NCBI GenBank assembly: GCA_900119625.1
Contig: FPKD01000001.1
Coordinates: forward strand, 186,001-250,000
Direction: 5' to 3'
Length of the DNA: 64,000 nt
DNA from: Olsenella sp. kh2p3
GTDB taxonomy: Bacteria; Actinomycetota; Coriobacteriia; Coriobacteriales; Atopobiaceae
The translations under genes were made by a program, and so were the position numbers. Positions within the stretch are counted from its first letter, which is position 1. Every line of letters begins with the position of its first letter. Under the pieces are notes generated by a model that did no database searches, was not told the DNA's origin, and worked only from the letters and a program-made list of their open reading frames with translations. Positions 56,290 through 64,000 of this stretch are shown here, piece after piece.

Positions 56290-56943
56290 CTACCTTCCAA
56301 ACGAGGCCGCCGAGGCAAGCAGCGGCCCCAGAATCGCGAGAAGCATGGCAGGCACAACCAGGACGCCCAAGGGGACGAGCATCTTGACCGGCGCCTTCTC
56401 GATCTCCTCCTCCACCTGCGCCCGCTGCTCGTCGCGGATGGCCTTCGCCTGCACCTCCAGCGCAGACGCGAGCGGCGAGCCAAAGTCGAGCGACTCTCCC
56501 ACGACCGTGGCAAAGCGCGCCAACGCGTCAACCCCCAGCTCGCAGGCCATCGCCTCGAGCGTCCCCTCCCTGCTTGTGACGCCCATCCTCCAGCTGAGCA
56601 TGGCCTCCGAGAACGCCTGCGAGAGCTCCGTCTGATAGCGGTCACAGTAGAGCGAGAGCGACGCATCAAACGAGAGGCCTGCGGAGAGTCCCAACGTGAG
56701 GACGTCGATCAGCGTGGGCATCTCGCGCAGGCAGGCAGACCTCCTGCGCGCAAGACGTTCTCGCTCCCTCGCCTGGCGTACGGCGGGGATGCCCCGGATC
56801 GCCTCTCGCACGCTGGCCGCGCATCTTTCGATGCCCGCGCCCAATGCCGCGCCCTGGACGTGGCCACCACTCCCGCTCACCACCAGCAGCCCCGCCAGGA
56901 CCGCGCTGGACGCGCTTGCCGCAATGAGTGCGATACCGGCCAT
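56290..56943 (-). CDS. tadC: Tad platform protein TadC
   Basis: 217 residues from ATG 56943 (overlapping the tadB stop). A T2SF-type region (DVLTLGLSAGLSFDASLSLY, VGESLDFGSPLASALEVQA) is flanked by helices at the N terminus (IALIAASASSAVLAGLLVVS) and C terminus (LVPLGVLVVPAMLLAILGPL). TadC and TadB form the inner-membrane platform that lifts pilins during assembly. Somewhat shorter than TadC of proteobacteria (about 300). Confidence 0.9.
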   Translation of the reverse strand: MAGIALIAASASSAVLAGLLVVSGSGGHVQGAALGAGIERCAASVREAIRGIPAVRQARERERLARRRSACLREMPTLIDVLTLGLSAGLSFDASLSLYCDRYQTELSQAFSEAMLSWRMGVTSREGTLEAMACELGVDALARFATVVGESLDFGSPLASALEVQAKAIRDEQRAQVEEEIEKAPVKMLVPLGVLVVPAMLLAILGPLLASAASFGR

Positions 56944-57884
56944 CAGAGCACCGCCCTCATGAGGCGCCTGATGACAAGGACCGCAAACGCGTCGAGCGCG
57001 GCCGCCACGGCAACGGAGCCAAGCCCAACGGGCGAGAGCAGACCCCGCTGAAAGTCGGGCGAGATGACGGCGAGAAGCGCCACCATGAGAAACGGCAGGC
57101 TGCACACGATACGGGCAGAGAGACGCACCTGAGCTGTCTTCACCTCAAGCTCGCGCTCGAACTCTCCCTGCCGCTCGACGAGCGCGGCAGACCGGGCGAG
57201 CAGGTCACGCAGCGGGCTTCCCGTGCGATGCGAGATCACGAGCGCCGTGGTGAGAAGTCCCATCCCTGGCGCGTCGAGCGTGCGTGAGAGCGACTCAAGC
57301 GCGTCCTCTGTCGATACGCCACAGCGAAGCCCCAGCGAGGCAGATGCAAAGCCCGCAGAGACCGGCCCGTGGCCGTGCGACCCCACGTACTCGATAGCCT
57401 GGGCCAGTGTCTGGCCAGCGCCAAGCGCCACGGAGAGCGTCCGGAACACGCCAGGCATCTCCTGCGAAATATCGCGCACACGACGCCGGTCACGCGAAGA
57501 GCGCCATGCAGCTAGGGCAATCCTCTCCAGACAGGCAAGAACGAGCGCCGAGACAAGCGAGAGGAAGAGCAGGCCTCCCACGCAGGCAATCCCCACCCCA
57601 GCGGCAAGCAGCGCAGCGCACGCTGACTCCCTTCTCAAGCCCGGCCTGCCCTCATGGGGAAGCGCGGCAAGGGCGTCCGACGCCTGTCTCCAGTCCTCGC
57701 CTTCGAGAAGCGCAGCCACCATGTCACTTCGCCCCAGGGACTCGAGACGTCTACCTGCCCAGCGCTCGCATGCACGGAGCGTTCGAGACGCCAGGGTCTT
57801 GGCGCCACGCTCGCCGCTTGCGATGAGTATCCGCACGGCCGAAAACGCGCAGGCGGCAGCCATCAGCGGAAGGAAGACCTCCAT
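56943..57884 (-). CDS. tadB: Tad platform protein TadB
   Basis: 313 residues from ATG 57884 (GAGGTGG upstream). Helices at the N terminus and around 105-140, a T2SF domain (VALGAGQTLAQAIEYVGSHG, LVISHRTGSPLRDLLARSAA), and helices at the C terminus. The start lies 22 bp inside the tadA 3' end, and tadC starts on its stop codon, as is normal for this operon. Platform protein partnering TadA and TadC. Confidence 0.9.
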   Translation of the reverse strand: MEVFLPLMAAACAFSAVRILIASGERGAKTLASRTLRACERWAGRRLESLGRSDMVAALLEGEDWRQASDALAALPHEGRPGLRRESACAALLAAGVGIACVGGLLFLSLVSALVLACLERIALAAWRSSRDRRRVRDISQEMPGVFRTLSVALGAGQTLAQAIEYVGSHGHGPVSAGFASASLGLRCGVSTEDALESLSRTLDAPGMGLLTTALVISHRTGSPLRDLLARSAALVERQGEFERELEVKTAQVRLSARIVCSLPFLMVALLAVISPDFQRGLLSPVGLGSVAVAAALDAFAVLVIRRLMRAVL

Positions 57885-59188
57885 CGTTCCACCTCGCCTT
57901 CGTCGAGAATCCCGTCGCACACCGCCTGTGCCACAAACGCCGGCTCGCGAACGAGCTTCCAGGAGCGCTCTGCCACGTCGAACGATACGCACTCGACGAG
58001 GTCCACCGACTTTGCCCCTCTCGACCACCCAACCTCATGCGTCGTAGTGATGTAACGCGACCCATCCGGCGCACGCCGCGACATCACGATGAGGTCGAGC
58101 GCCGAGGCAATCTGCTCCTCGATGATGTCGGCGGGCAGGTCCATCCCAAAGCGCGCCATGAGCACCAGGCGAAGCACGGCCTCCTCGGCGGTGCCCGCGT
58201 GCAGCGTGGTCATCGAGCCGTCGTGTCCGGTCGTCATTGCGGCCAGCATGTCGATGCACTCCTCGCCGCGAACCTCCCCCACCACAATGCGGTCCGGCCG
58301 CATGCGCAGCGAGTTCTTGACCAGGTCGCGAATCGTGACCTCGCCGGACCCCTCAATCGAGGCGCCCCTTGCCTCAAGGCTCACCACGTCCGGATGCGCA
58401 TCAAAGCGCAGCTCGGCGGAGTCCTCTATGGTCACAATCCTTTCGCCGGGGTCAATCTCGCACGAGAGCGCGTTGAGGAGCGTGGTCTTGCCCGACCCGG
58501 TGCCTCCGGCTACTGCTATCCCCTTTCGCGTCCTCACAGCCCAGCGCAGCAGCTGCGCGTACCATTCAGGCAGCGAGCCCAGCTCGACCAGCGTGCCCAG
58601 CGACGTGATGCGGTTGGAGAATCGCCTGATGGTGACCACCGGCCCGCCTATGGCAACCGGGTCCGCCACGGCGTTCACGCGGTCGCCGTTGGCAAGGCGC
58701 GCGTTCACAATGGGGCAGCTCCTGTCGAGCCTTCGCCCAAGGGGTGCCAGAATTCGGTCGATCACGATCATGATCTGCTCGGGTGAGTCAAACACCGCTG
58801 GTGCCGAGAAGACCTCGCCCCCACGCTCATAGAAGAGCGCATCGCAGCCGTTGATCATAATCTCAGAGACATCCTCGTCCTCGAGAAGTGGCTGGATGGG
58901 GCCAAGACCGCAGATCTCGTCCGTCACCTGGCGCACGAGACGCGCCACGTCCTCGCGCGAAAGGCCCTCGTAGCCCCCAGTGTTTATGATTGCGTTGCAC
59001 GTCACGGCAAGTGCCGAGCGCGCCTGGGTGGCATCGCCCGCAGAGAGCATCGAGGCAATGGTCGCAAGCCCCAACCGCTCCACCAGGGCGTTCTTGAGGC
59101 TCAGCCGCTGCTGGCGAAGGTCGCGTCCCTCCGTTGTGGCAGTCCCTCTCCGCGCTTCCTCCTCGCGGACCATCTCGAGTACAGACAC
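57863..59188 (-). CDS. tadA: Tad secretion ATPase TadA (CpaF family)
   Basis: 441 residues from ATG 59188, directly after tadZ. Walker A AGGTGSGKTTLLNAL at about residue 225-235, Asp/Glu boxes (IEDSAELRFDAHPDVVSLEA), Walker B-like VVGEVRGEECIDMLAAM with the TGHDGSMTTLHAG His box. A GspE-family hexameric ATPase that powers Flp pilus assembly (and possibly retraction). N-terminal region is shorter than in proteobacterial TadA. Confidence 0.95.
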   Translation of the reverse strand: MSVLEMVREEEARRGTATTEGRDLRQQRLSLKNALVERLGLATIASMLSAGDATQARSALAVTCNAIINTGGYEGLSREDVARLVRQVTDEICGLGPIQPLLEDEDVSEIMINGCDALFYERGGEVFSAPAVFDSPEQIMIVIDRILAPLGRRLDRSCPIVNARLANGDRVNAVADPVAIGGPVVTIRRFSNRITSLGTLVELGSLPEWYAQLLRWAVRTRKGIAVAGGTGSGKTTLLNALSCEIDPGERIVTIEDSAELRFDAHPDVVSLEARGASIEGSGEVTIRDLVKNSLRMRPDRIVVGEVRGEECIDMLAAMTTGHDGSMTTLHAGTAEEAVLRLVLMARFGMDLPADIIEEQIASALDLIVMSRRAPDGSRYITTTHEVGWSRGAKSVDLVECVSFDVAERSWKLVREPAFVAQAVCDGILDEGEVERWRSSFR

Positions 59189-60454
59189 CTAGACCGCCTC
59201 CCTCCTGCGCCGGAAAAGGCCCCTGCGCCGCGGGGCAAGCCCCTGGGCAGCGCGCTGTGCAGGCTCGGCCTCTGGGAGCGACCCAAGCTCCCGGAGGAGC
59301 TGTGCCAGGCAGGCGGCAACAGACTCCGCAAACGGCGAGCCAACCTCCAATAGGCCTGCCGCATCTCCATATCCCAGGTAGTCAGAAACCTCGTCCCCGC
59401 CATCGAGCGCCGTGAACGCACGCGCAGCCTCGAGCCCCACCTCTGCCCTGCCCAGCGCCGGGTCTGTCCTGTCCCGCACGTCCACGCGGTTCTCCAACCG
59501 GGCAATGCGCGTGCGCGCAACGCCCAGCCGCACGGCAAGTCCGCTCGTGCGGGCAAGCGCTGCCAGTGATCCGGGCCGGCTGTCATGTACGAGAACCACG
59601 CGGTCGCTCTGGCGAACGGCAAGCGCCACCGCCTCAGAGAATGTGGGAGACGTATCGACAAGCACCAGATCGGCATCAAGCGCAAGGGCGCCAAGCAGTA
59701 CAGACACAATCCCCGAGACAAGCTCGGAGGTTTCCGGACGCTCGCATGGCCCCCACACGCGGATGCGCTCGCCGCACGGAGCACCAAGCCTCCCCAGGTG
59801 CTCTGCGTCCCCCAGGTCTTCCGCCGAGAGGCGCGAGAGGTCCGTCCCGCGCGCAAGGCCAAGCATCGCGTAGAGGTTCCCACAGGAGAGGTCCAGGTCA
59901 ACCACCTCTACTCGCATGCCCCACGAGGCTGCGGCAACCGCAGCGCACGCCACGACGGACGTCTTGCCAACGCCGCCTCTTCCCGAGCAGAACGTAAGAA
60001 TGGGCGCGCGGGCCCCCTCGGGCGCCAGCGCCGGCCCCGGAGCAGCCGAGGTGCGACCCCCATCGCTGTTCTGCAGGGGCTCCGGAACCGGCGCGGCGTC
60101 CATCTCCGCAGACGGCGCAGGGGACACGCCGTCCAGGTCAACGACAAGGTCGATGCCCGCCCTCGCAGCGCGAGACCTCAGCGACCCAGAGGGTGACCTC
60201 AGCGCAAGCACGACCTTCTCGGCATGGCCGTCGGACGCAATGGCGGCCGCAAGGTTGACGTCCGAGACACCGCTCTTGGAGAGGCCGATAAGGGCGGACC
60301 GCTCGCCGCTGGCGCACTCTGCCATGCGTTCCCGCAGTTCGCTGGCATCCTGGGCAAACTCGCACTCTGCCAGGCCGTCTATCGTCCTGAGCGCCTCGAC
60401 CATCCCGGCGCGCTCCTCCTTTGGGCACAGCACGCTCCACGCATGTCCCATCAC
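59189..60454 (-). CDS. tadZ: TadZ/CpaE-like MinD-type ATPase
   Basis: 421 residues. N-terminal atypical receiver-like part (LRTIDGLAECEFAQDASELR), an Ala/Pro linker, then a MinD/ParA domain with deviant Walker A FCSGRGGVGKTSVVA, VVDLDLSCGNLYAMLGLARG and DLVLVDTSPTFSEAVA. TadZ positions the pilus at the cell pole in other bacteria. The C terminus is Arg-rich (PRRRGLFRRRREAV) and probably membrane-binding. The start overlaps the cpaB stop. Confidence 0.9.
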   Translation of the reverse strand: MMGHAWSVLCPKEERAGMVEALRTIDGLAECEFAQDASELRERMAECASGERSALIGLSKSGVSDVNLAAAIASDGHAEKVVLALRSPSGSLRSRAARAGIDLVVDLDGVSPAPSAEMDAAPVPEPLQNSDGGRTSAAPGPALAPEGARAPILTFCSGRGGVGKTSVVACAAVAAASWGMRVEVVDLDLSCGNLYAMLGLARGTDLSRLSAEDLGDAEHLGRLGAPCGERIRVWGPCERPETSELVSGIVSVLLGALALDADLVLVDTSPTFSEAVALAVRQSDRVVLVHDSRPGSLAALARTSGLAVRLGVARTRIARLENRVDVRDRTDPALGRAEVGLEAARAFTALDGGDEVSDYLGYGDAAGLLEVGSPFAESVAACLAQLLRELGSLPEAEPAQRAAQGLAPRRRGLFRRRREAV

Positions 60455-61146
60455 TCGCCCACCTCCTGGTCAACCTTGGTTGGCGCGGCGGGCACGCCCG
60501 CCTCAGCGCCCTCGACGTCGCTTGCGGGAAGGCCAAACCGAAGGCTCCCCTCGGTCGACGCCGCCAGGACACTCGAAACGTCCGCCGGAGCAAGCGCAAC
60601 GGTCATGACCTGCAATCCCGACGCAAGCGTGCGCGACCCCTCGGGCATCGAGAGCACCGTTGCCTCCTTGGCAAGCACCGTTGCTGCGCCATCTGCCACG
60701 CGGTAGGCAACGAGCCTGTCACCCGCTACCACACCCTCGCCCACGCCAAGCTTGTCTGCCATGGGAACAGAGACGGCAATCTTTCCTGCCGGCACCTCGA
60801 CAGCGGCGCCCGTCTCCCTAAAGTTGAGCTGGGTGAGCGGTGTCCCAGAGGCAGCGGCAACCGTGATCTTCTTGCCAATGGCATCGTCCAGGTTCGTAAT
60901 GGCACCTTCTGGCACCAGGTCAGAGACCCAGTCTCGCTTGGCAACGTCACCCGCCGAAATGACCTGCCCCTCCTCCAACTGGGATGTGGCAACAACCAGG
61001 CTCACCACCTCGCCGCCGTAGCGCGTGAGCGTCTCCTGACGGCGCGCCTCCTCCTCCGCACGCACGCTCTCGCCATATGCCAGGCACAGCACAACGGCAA
61101 GCAGCGCAAACGCCCCAGAAAGCACGATCTTGAAGCGGCGTGACAT
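60451..61146 (-). CDS. cpaB: CpaB-like SAF domain protein, first gene of Tad operon
   Basis: 231 residues from ATG 61146 (AAAGGGGGAG upstream). N-terminal helix (IVLSGAFALLAVVLCLAYGE) followed by a SAF domain (VVATSQLEEGQVISAGDVAK, VEVPAGKIAVSVPMADKLGV, AGDRLVAYRV). CpaB/RcpC partners the secretin in diderms; here, in a monoderm, it presumably acts in the cell wall space. It starts the operon, with the promoter region at 61147-61504. Confidence 0.88.
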   Translation of the reverse strand: MSRRFKIVLSGAFALLAVVLCLAYGESVRAEEEARRQETLTRYGGEVVSLVVATSQLEEGQVISAGDVAKRDWVSDLVPEGAITNLDDAIGKKITVAAASGTPLTQLNFRETGAAVEVPAGKIAVSVPMADKLGVGEGVVAGDRLVAYRVADGAATVLAKEATVLSMPEGSRTLASGLQVMTVALAPADVSSVLAASTEGSLRFGLPASDVEGAEAGVPAAPTKVDQEVGE

Positions 61147-61504
61147 GGGCTCCCCCTTTCCCAACCTCCGTTCCTGGCTGAGAAAATTGTCCGGTGGGAG
61201 AAGCCCCGAATCGCCATCCTTCCAAGAAAGAGCTGCTGGGAACGAGCGCCTCTCTTGCAAGAAGCTGTCACATTTTGTTGTTATCGCGGGATTTTTGCTA
61301 TGAGAAATCGCAATTTGCTGTTATTGCCTGGGCATGCCAGAACCGCGCCCGGTACGGCCCCGCAGCCGCATTTGCGCAGCTCAGATGGCATATATTAAAA
61401 TGTGTAGGAATTGTGTGCGCACCGCGACAGAGTCCATATCAAATATTCGCTGTTCTGCGCGTGCACGCTGCGTCACTCGGCGCCCGCCACGTACAGCCGC
61501 CCAG
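61147..61504 (-). promoter_or_regulatory. Tad operon promoter region with direct repeats
   Basis: 358 bp between the rsgA 3' end and cpaB, with an AT-rich middle. TTTGTTGTTATCGC (61274-61287) and TTTGCTGTTATTGC (61314-61327) are direct repeats 40 bp apart, a possible binding site pair. An AT-rich patch (ATATATTAAAATG, about 61388) could be a promoter but no clear -35/-10 pair is seen. No gene is apparent. Confidence 0.45.
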
Positions 61505-62704
61505 CTAAAGCACAATATCCGGGTCAAGCGTCCGCGCGCTCTCGCGCATCTCGGCAGCCAGCGCCACGTACGCGTCGTAGCGACGCTGAGAGATGCGCCC
61601 CTCGGAGAGAAGCTCGCGCACCTGGCATCCCGGCTCGTGCGTGTGCGTGCAGTCGCAGAAGCGGCAGCCACGCGCGGCATCCGCCACCTCGGGAAACACA
61701 GCCGCAAGGCCACGCTCGTGACCCACAATCGGAAGGCTCCTCAAACCAGGCTCGTCCACGATTACGCCACCGCCCGGCACAGAGACCATGCGGCGCGCCA
61801 CCGTCGTGTGCCGGCCAGCGTCATCTGACCCGCGCACGGCACCTGTCTCGAGCACGTCGTGGCCCAACAGGGCGTTGAGCAGCGTGGACTTTCCCGCGCC
61901 AGACTCGCCCAGCACAATGGCAACGGTGCCCGCAGGCACAAGCGAGCGCACGGCAGCGGGGCCCCAGGCAACTCCCAGGACCCCCGCGTCTTTCTCGGCA
62001 CGCTCGGCCTCCGCGCCATCCGCCGAGGAGGTCATGACCAGCCCGCACTCCTCGCCTAGGACGTCACGAACGGCGGCAACGTCCTCTGCCAGCACCGCGC
62101 TGGGGGCGCGGTCCGCCTTGGTGAGAACAACGGCGACCCGCGCGCCACAGTCGCGCGCAATCACGGCAGAGCGCGCGATTCTCTCGCACGAGATGGGCGC
62201 CGCTCCCAGCTGCTGGACAACGAGCACCACGCTCACGTTTGCGGCAAGGGTCTGCCTCTCGCCGCGCGAGCCTCCCCGCCAGCGGGCAATGTCGCTCTCG
62301 CGCGGCAGGATCTGAAGGATAAGGCCCATGTCGTGGCCCGCGGGCACGCGCGCCAGAACCCAGTCGCCTACGGCCACGCGCGAGTCCCCACCCTTGGTGA
62401 GGTGCGCCGAGAACTCCGCGCGGAAGAGCGCATCTGCCGTCACCACGGCAGGAAAGCCGCGGTCCAGCCGCACCACGCAGCCAAGCGCCATCTCGTCCAC
62501 GCTGCAGCCCAGAGCCCGCGCGGCCTGCGCTGCCGCCTCGCCAAAGGTGCTCCGCTGGCGCTCGGATGGCGTGAGCTCGGAAAAGCGAGGCAGGTCCGCG
62601 AGAGAAGAAAGGGCCGGCAGGCCCTGCTGGGACCTGCCGGCACTCGAGACACTACGCTTGCGCGAACCCTTCTGGGAACTCTTCTTTGGTGCGCGCTTGC
62701 CCAT
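61505..62704 (-). CDS. rsgA: Ribosome small-subunit-dependent GTPase RsgA
   Basis: 399 residues. Circularly permuted GTPase order: G4 LTKAD comes before G1 GESGAGKSTLLNALLG, with RHTTVARRM (G2) and DEPGLR (G3) after. The C terminus has the zinc site FCDCTHTHEPGCQVRELL. An OB-fold domain lies before the G domain (VVTADALFRAEFSAHLTKGG). It assists 30S maturation and ribosome recycling. The N terminus has a basic, Ser-rich extension of about 35 residues (MGKRAPKKSSQKGSRKRSVS). It lies 6 bp after the P-ATPase gene, probably in its transcript. Confidence 0.95.
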   Translation of the reverse strand: MGKRAPKKSSQKGSRKRSVSSAGRSQQGLPALSSLADLPRFSELTPSERQRSTFGEAAAQAARALGCSVDEMALGCVVRLDRGFPAVVTADALFRAEFSAHLTKGGDSRVAVGDWVLARVPAGHDMGLILQILPRESDIARWRGGSRGERQTLAANVSVVLVVQQLGAAPISCERIARSAVIARDCGARVAVVLTKADRAPSAVLAEDVAAVRDVLGEECGLVMTSSADGAEAERAEKDAGVLGVAWGPAAVRSLVPAGTVAIVLGESGAGKSTLLNALLGHDVLETGAVRGSDDAGRHTTVARRMVSVPGGGVIVDEPGLRSLPIVGHERGLAAVFPEVADAARGCRFCDCTHTHEPGCQVRELLSEGRISQRRYDAYVALAAEMRESARTLDPDIVL

Positions 62705-62710
62705 GAACGA

Positions 62711-64000
62711 CTAGTTCCTGCCCTTCTCGACCGCACGCATGATGGCCTTGTAGATCTCCACCAGCGGGATGATAGCTGCGGCGAGCAGCATAGCGATGCC
62801 GTACTCGAACGCGTTGATCTCGGCGAAGTCGAATGCCTGGGCGAGCGGGGTCTCGATGACCACAAAGGTGAGGACGAGCGAGCCCGCGAACGCGAACCAC
62901 AGCCACTTGTTCTGAGTGGGCAGCTTGAAGACGGACTGACGACGGCTGCGCATGTTGAACGAGTGGAACATCTCGACCATCGAGAGCGTGAGGAAGGCCA
63001 TGGTCATGCCGTCGAGGCCCTTGTCGGCACCAGACAGCACGGACGACAGGGGCACGCCCTCGATGTTGAGGCCAATGAAGTACGAGATGAGCGTCAGCGT
63101 GCCAATGAAGGCACCCTGGATCAGGCAGTCGAGGCCCATGCCGTTGGCAAAGATGCCGTCGTCGGCGTTGCGGGGCTCGCGCTTCATGATGCCCGGCTCG
63201 GCCTCCTCCATGGCCATGGCAAGCGCGGGGAAGCAGTCTGTGATGAGGTTGAGCCACAGGAGGTGCGTAGGCTCAAGAATCGTAAAGCCAATGAGCGACG
63301 CCACGAAGACCGCGATGACCTCGGCGAGGTTGGACGAGAGCAGGAAGGCGATGGACTTCCTGATGTTGTCGTAGATGCGACGGCCCTCTTCGCAGGCGTT
63401 GATGATGGTCGCGAAGTTGTCGTCGGCAAGCACCATGTCGGCAACGTTCTTGGTGACGTCGGTGCCGGTGATGCCCATGCCCACGCCGATGTCGGCGCGC
63501 TTGATGGACGGGGCGTCATTCACGCCGTCGCCGGTCATGGCAACGACCTTGCCCAGCTTCTTCCAGGTGTCGACGATGCGGGTCTTGTGCTCGGGCTGGA
63601 CGCGGGCGTACACGCCGTACTTGGAGATGTTCTTCGCGAACTCCTCGTCGGACATGCGGTCAAGCTCGGCGCCGGTGATGGCCTGCGAGCGGTCGACGAT
63701 GATGCCCAGCTCCTTAGCGATGGCCACGGCGGTGTCGATGTGGTCGCCGGTGATCATGACAACACGCATGCCGGCGGAGTGCGCCTCGGCCACGGCCTGC
63801 TTGACCTCAGGACGAACCGGGTCGATCATGCCGCACAGACCCAGGAAGGTCATGTCGTGCTCAAGCGCCTCGGGCGAGAAGTCCGTGGGGGCCGTCTTGC
63901 CGTAGTTCACGCGGGCAGCGGCCATCACGCGAAGCGCGTCGTCGGCCATGGCCTTGTTGGCCTCCATGATGCGCTGGCGCCACTCGTCGGTCATGGGCAC
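62711..64000 (-). CDS. Cation-translocating P-type ATPase (calcium type), C-terminal part
   Basis: The window ends inside the gene; the visible 429 residues are the P domain end and membrane domain. GDGVNDAPSIKRADIGVGMG is the Mg/P-domain motif (TGDGVNDAP), RVVMITGDHIDTAVAIAKEL precedes it, and the membrane part has six helices (IAFLLSSNLAEVIAVFVASL, HLLWLNLITDCFPALAMAME). The DKTGTLT phosphorylation site lies outside the window. Members export Ca2+ or related cations from the cytoplasm. The type IIA-like LITD motif supports calcium; type is inferred. Confidence 0.92.
   Translation of the reverse strand: MPMTDEWRQRIMEANKAMADDALRVMAAARVNYGKTAPTDFSPEALEHDMTFLGLCGMIDPVRPEVKQAVAEAHSAGMRVVMITGDHIDTAVAIAKELGIIVDRSQAITGAELDRMSDEEFAKNISKYGVYARVQPEHKTRIVDTWKKLGKVVAMTGDGVNDAPSIKRADIGVGMGITGTDVTKNVADMVLADDNFATIINACEEGRRIYDNIRKSIAFLLSSNLAEVIAVFVASLIGFTILEPTHLLWLNLITDCFPALAMAMEEAEPGIMKREPRNADDGIFANGMGLDCLIQGAFIGTLTLISYFIGLNIEGVPLSSVLSGADKGLDGMTMAFLTLSMVEMFHSFNMRSRRQSVFKLPTQNKWLWFAFAGSLVLTFVVIETPLAQAFDFAEINAFEYGIAMLLAAAIIPLVEIYKAIMRAVEKGRN

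Overview
This is a high-GC chromosomal window. Gene content and codon use point to a Gram-positive, anaerobic or microaerophilic actinobacterium of the class Coriobacteriia, most likely near Olsenella/Collinsella (family Atopobiaceae or Coriobacteriaceae). The support is a monoderm-type Tad pilus operon without a secretin gene, two DegV proteins, CarD, LuxS/MtnN, flavodiiron protein, water-forming NADH oxidase, and intergenic hairpin repeats of a kind I associate with this class. The genus call is inference; no rRNA is present.

Layout. 1-7065: end of a polysaccharide flippase, nhaA, a DUF1836 regulator divergent from a DegV gene, then a minus-strand operon mscS-luxS-mtnN. 7408-15288: FIST sensor protein, aldehyde dehydrogenase, IclR regulator, PcrA helicase and NADH oxidase. 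15489-19146: HigA antitoxin with only a remnant of its HigB toxin, U32 peptidase, low-molecular-weight phosphatase and a membrane zinc-ribbon protein. 19380-24361: a second zinc-ribbon membrane protein, an FtsX-type ABC exporter-like protein, a small protein and a tyrosine phosphatase. 24457-37026: phosphosugar mutase, RlmKL, S10 carboxypeptidase, Kup, HAD hydrolase, citrate synthase, ACT protein and CarD. 37284-45302: a toxin-antitoxin pair whose toxin carries an in-frame TGA, cyclophilin lipoprotein, secreted beta-helix protein, tannase lipoprotein, DegV, acylphosphatase and an OGG-type glycosylase. 45303-47350: repeat cluster, tRNA-Phe and the wreck of an element integrated at that tRNA. 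47727-51211: flavodiiron protein and a DUF2207 membrane protein. 51285-61146: a thirteen-gene minus-strand Tad (Flp) pilus operon. 61505-64000: RsgA and the C-terminal half of a calcium-type P-ATPase.

How genes work together. LuxS and MtnN form the methyl-cycle detoxification pair. The Tad operon supplies the regulator/ATPase/platform (TadZ, TadA, TadB, TadC), CpaB, a Flp pilin and several pseudopilin-like proteins, plus an unusual FHA protein and DUF192 protein; no prepilin peptidase lies in the window.

The most unusual content is non-coding: (i) tandem hairpins with a 61-bp period at three loci; (ii) a hairpin beginning TGAGACAAAGGGA in five places, three of which supply the stop codon of the adjacent gene; (iii) a 90-bp hairpin element in two copies; (iv) 27-bp repeats spaced exactly 40 bp in two opposed pairs beside tRNA-Phe; (v) overlapping palindromes with a 21-bp period in front of pcrA. 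Two independent toxin-antitoxin loci have lost the toxin and kept the antitoxin.
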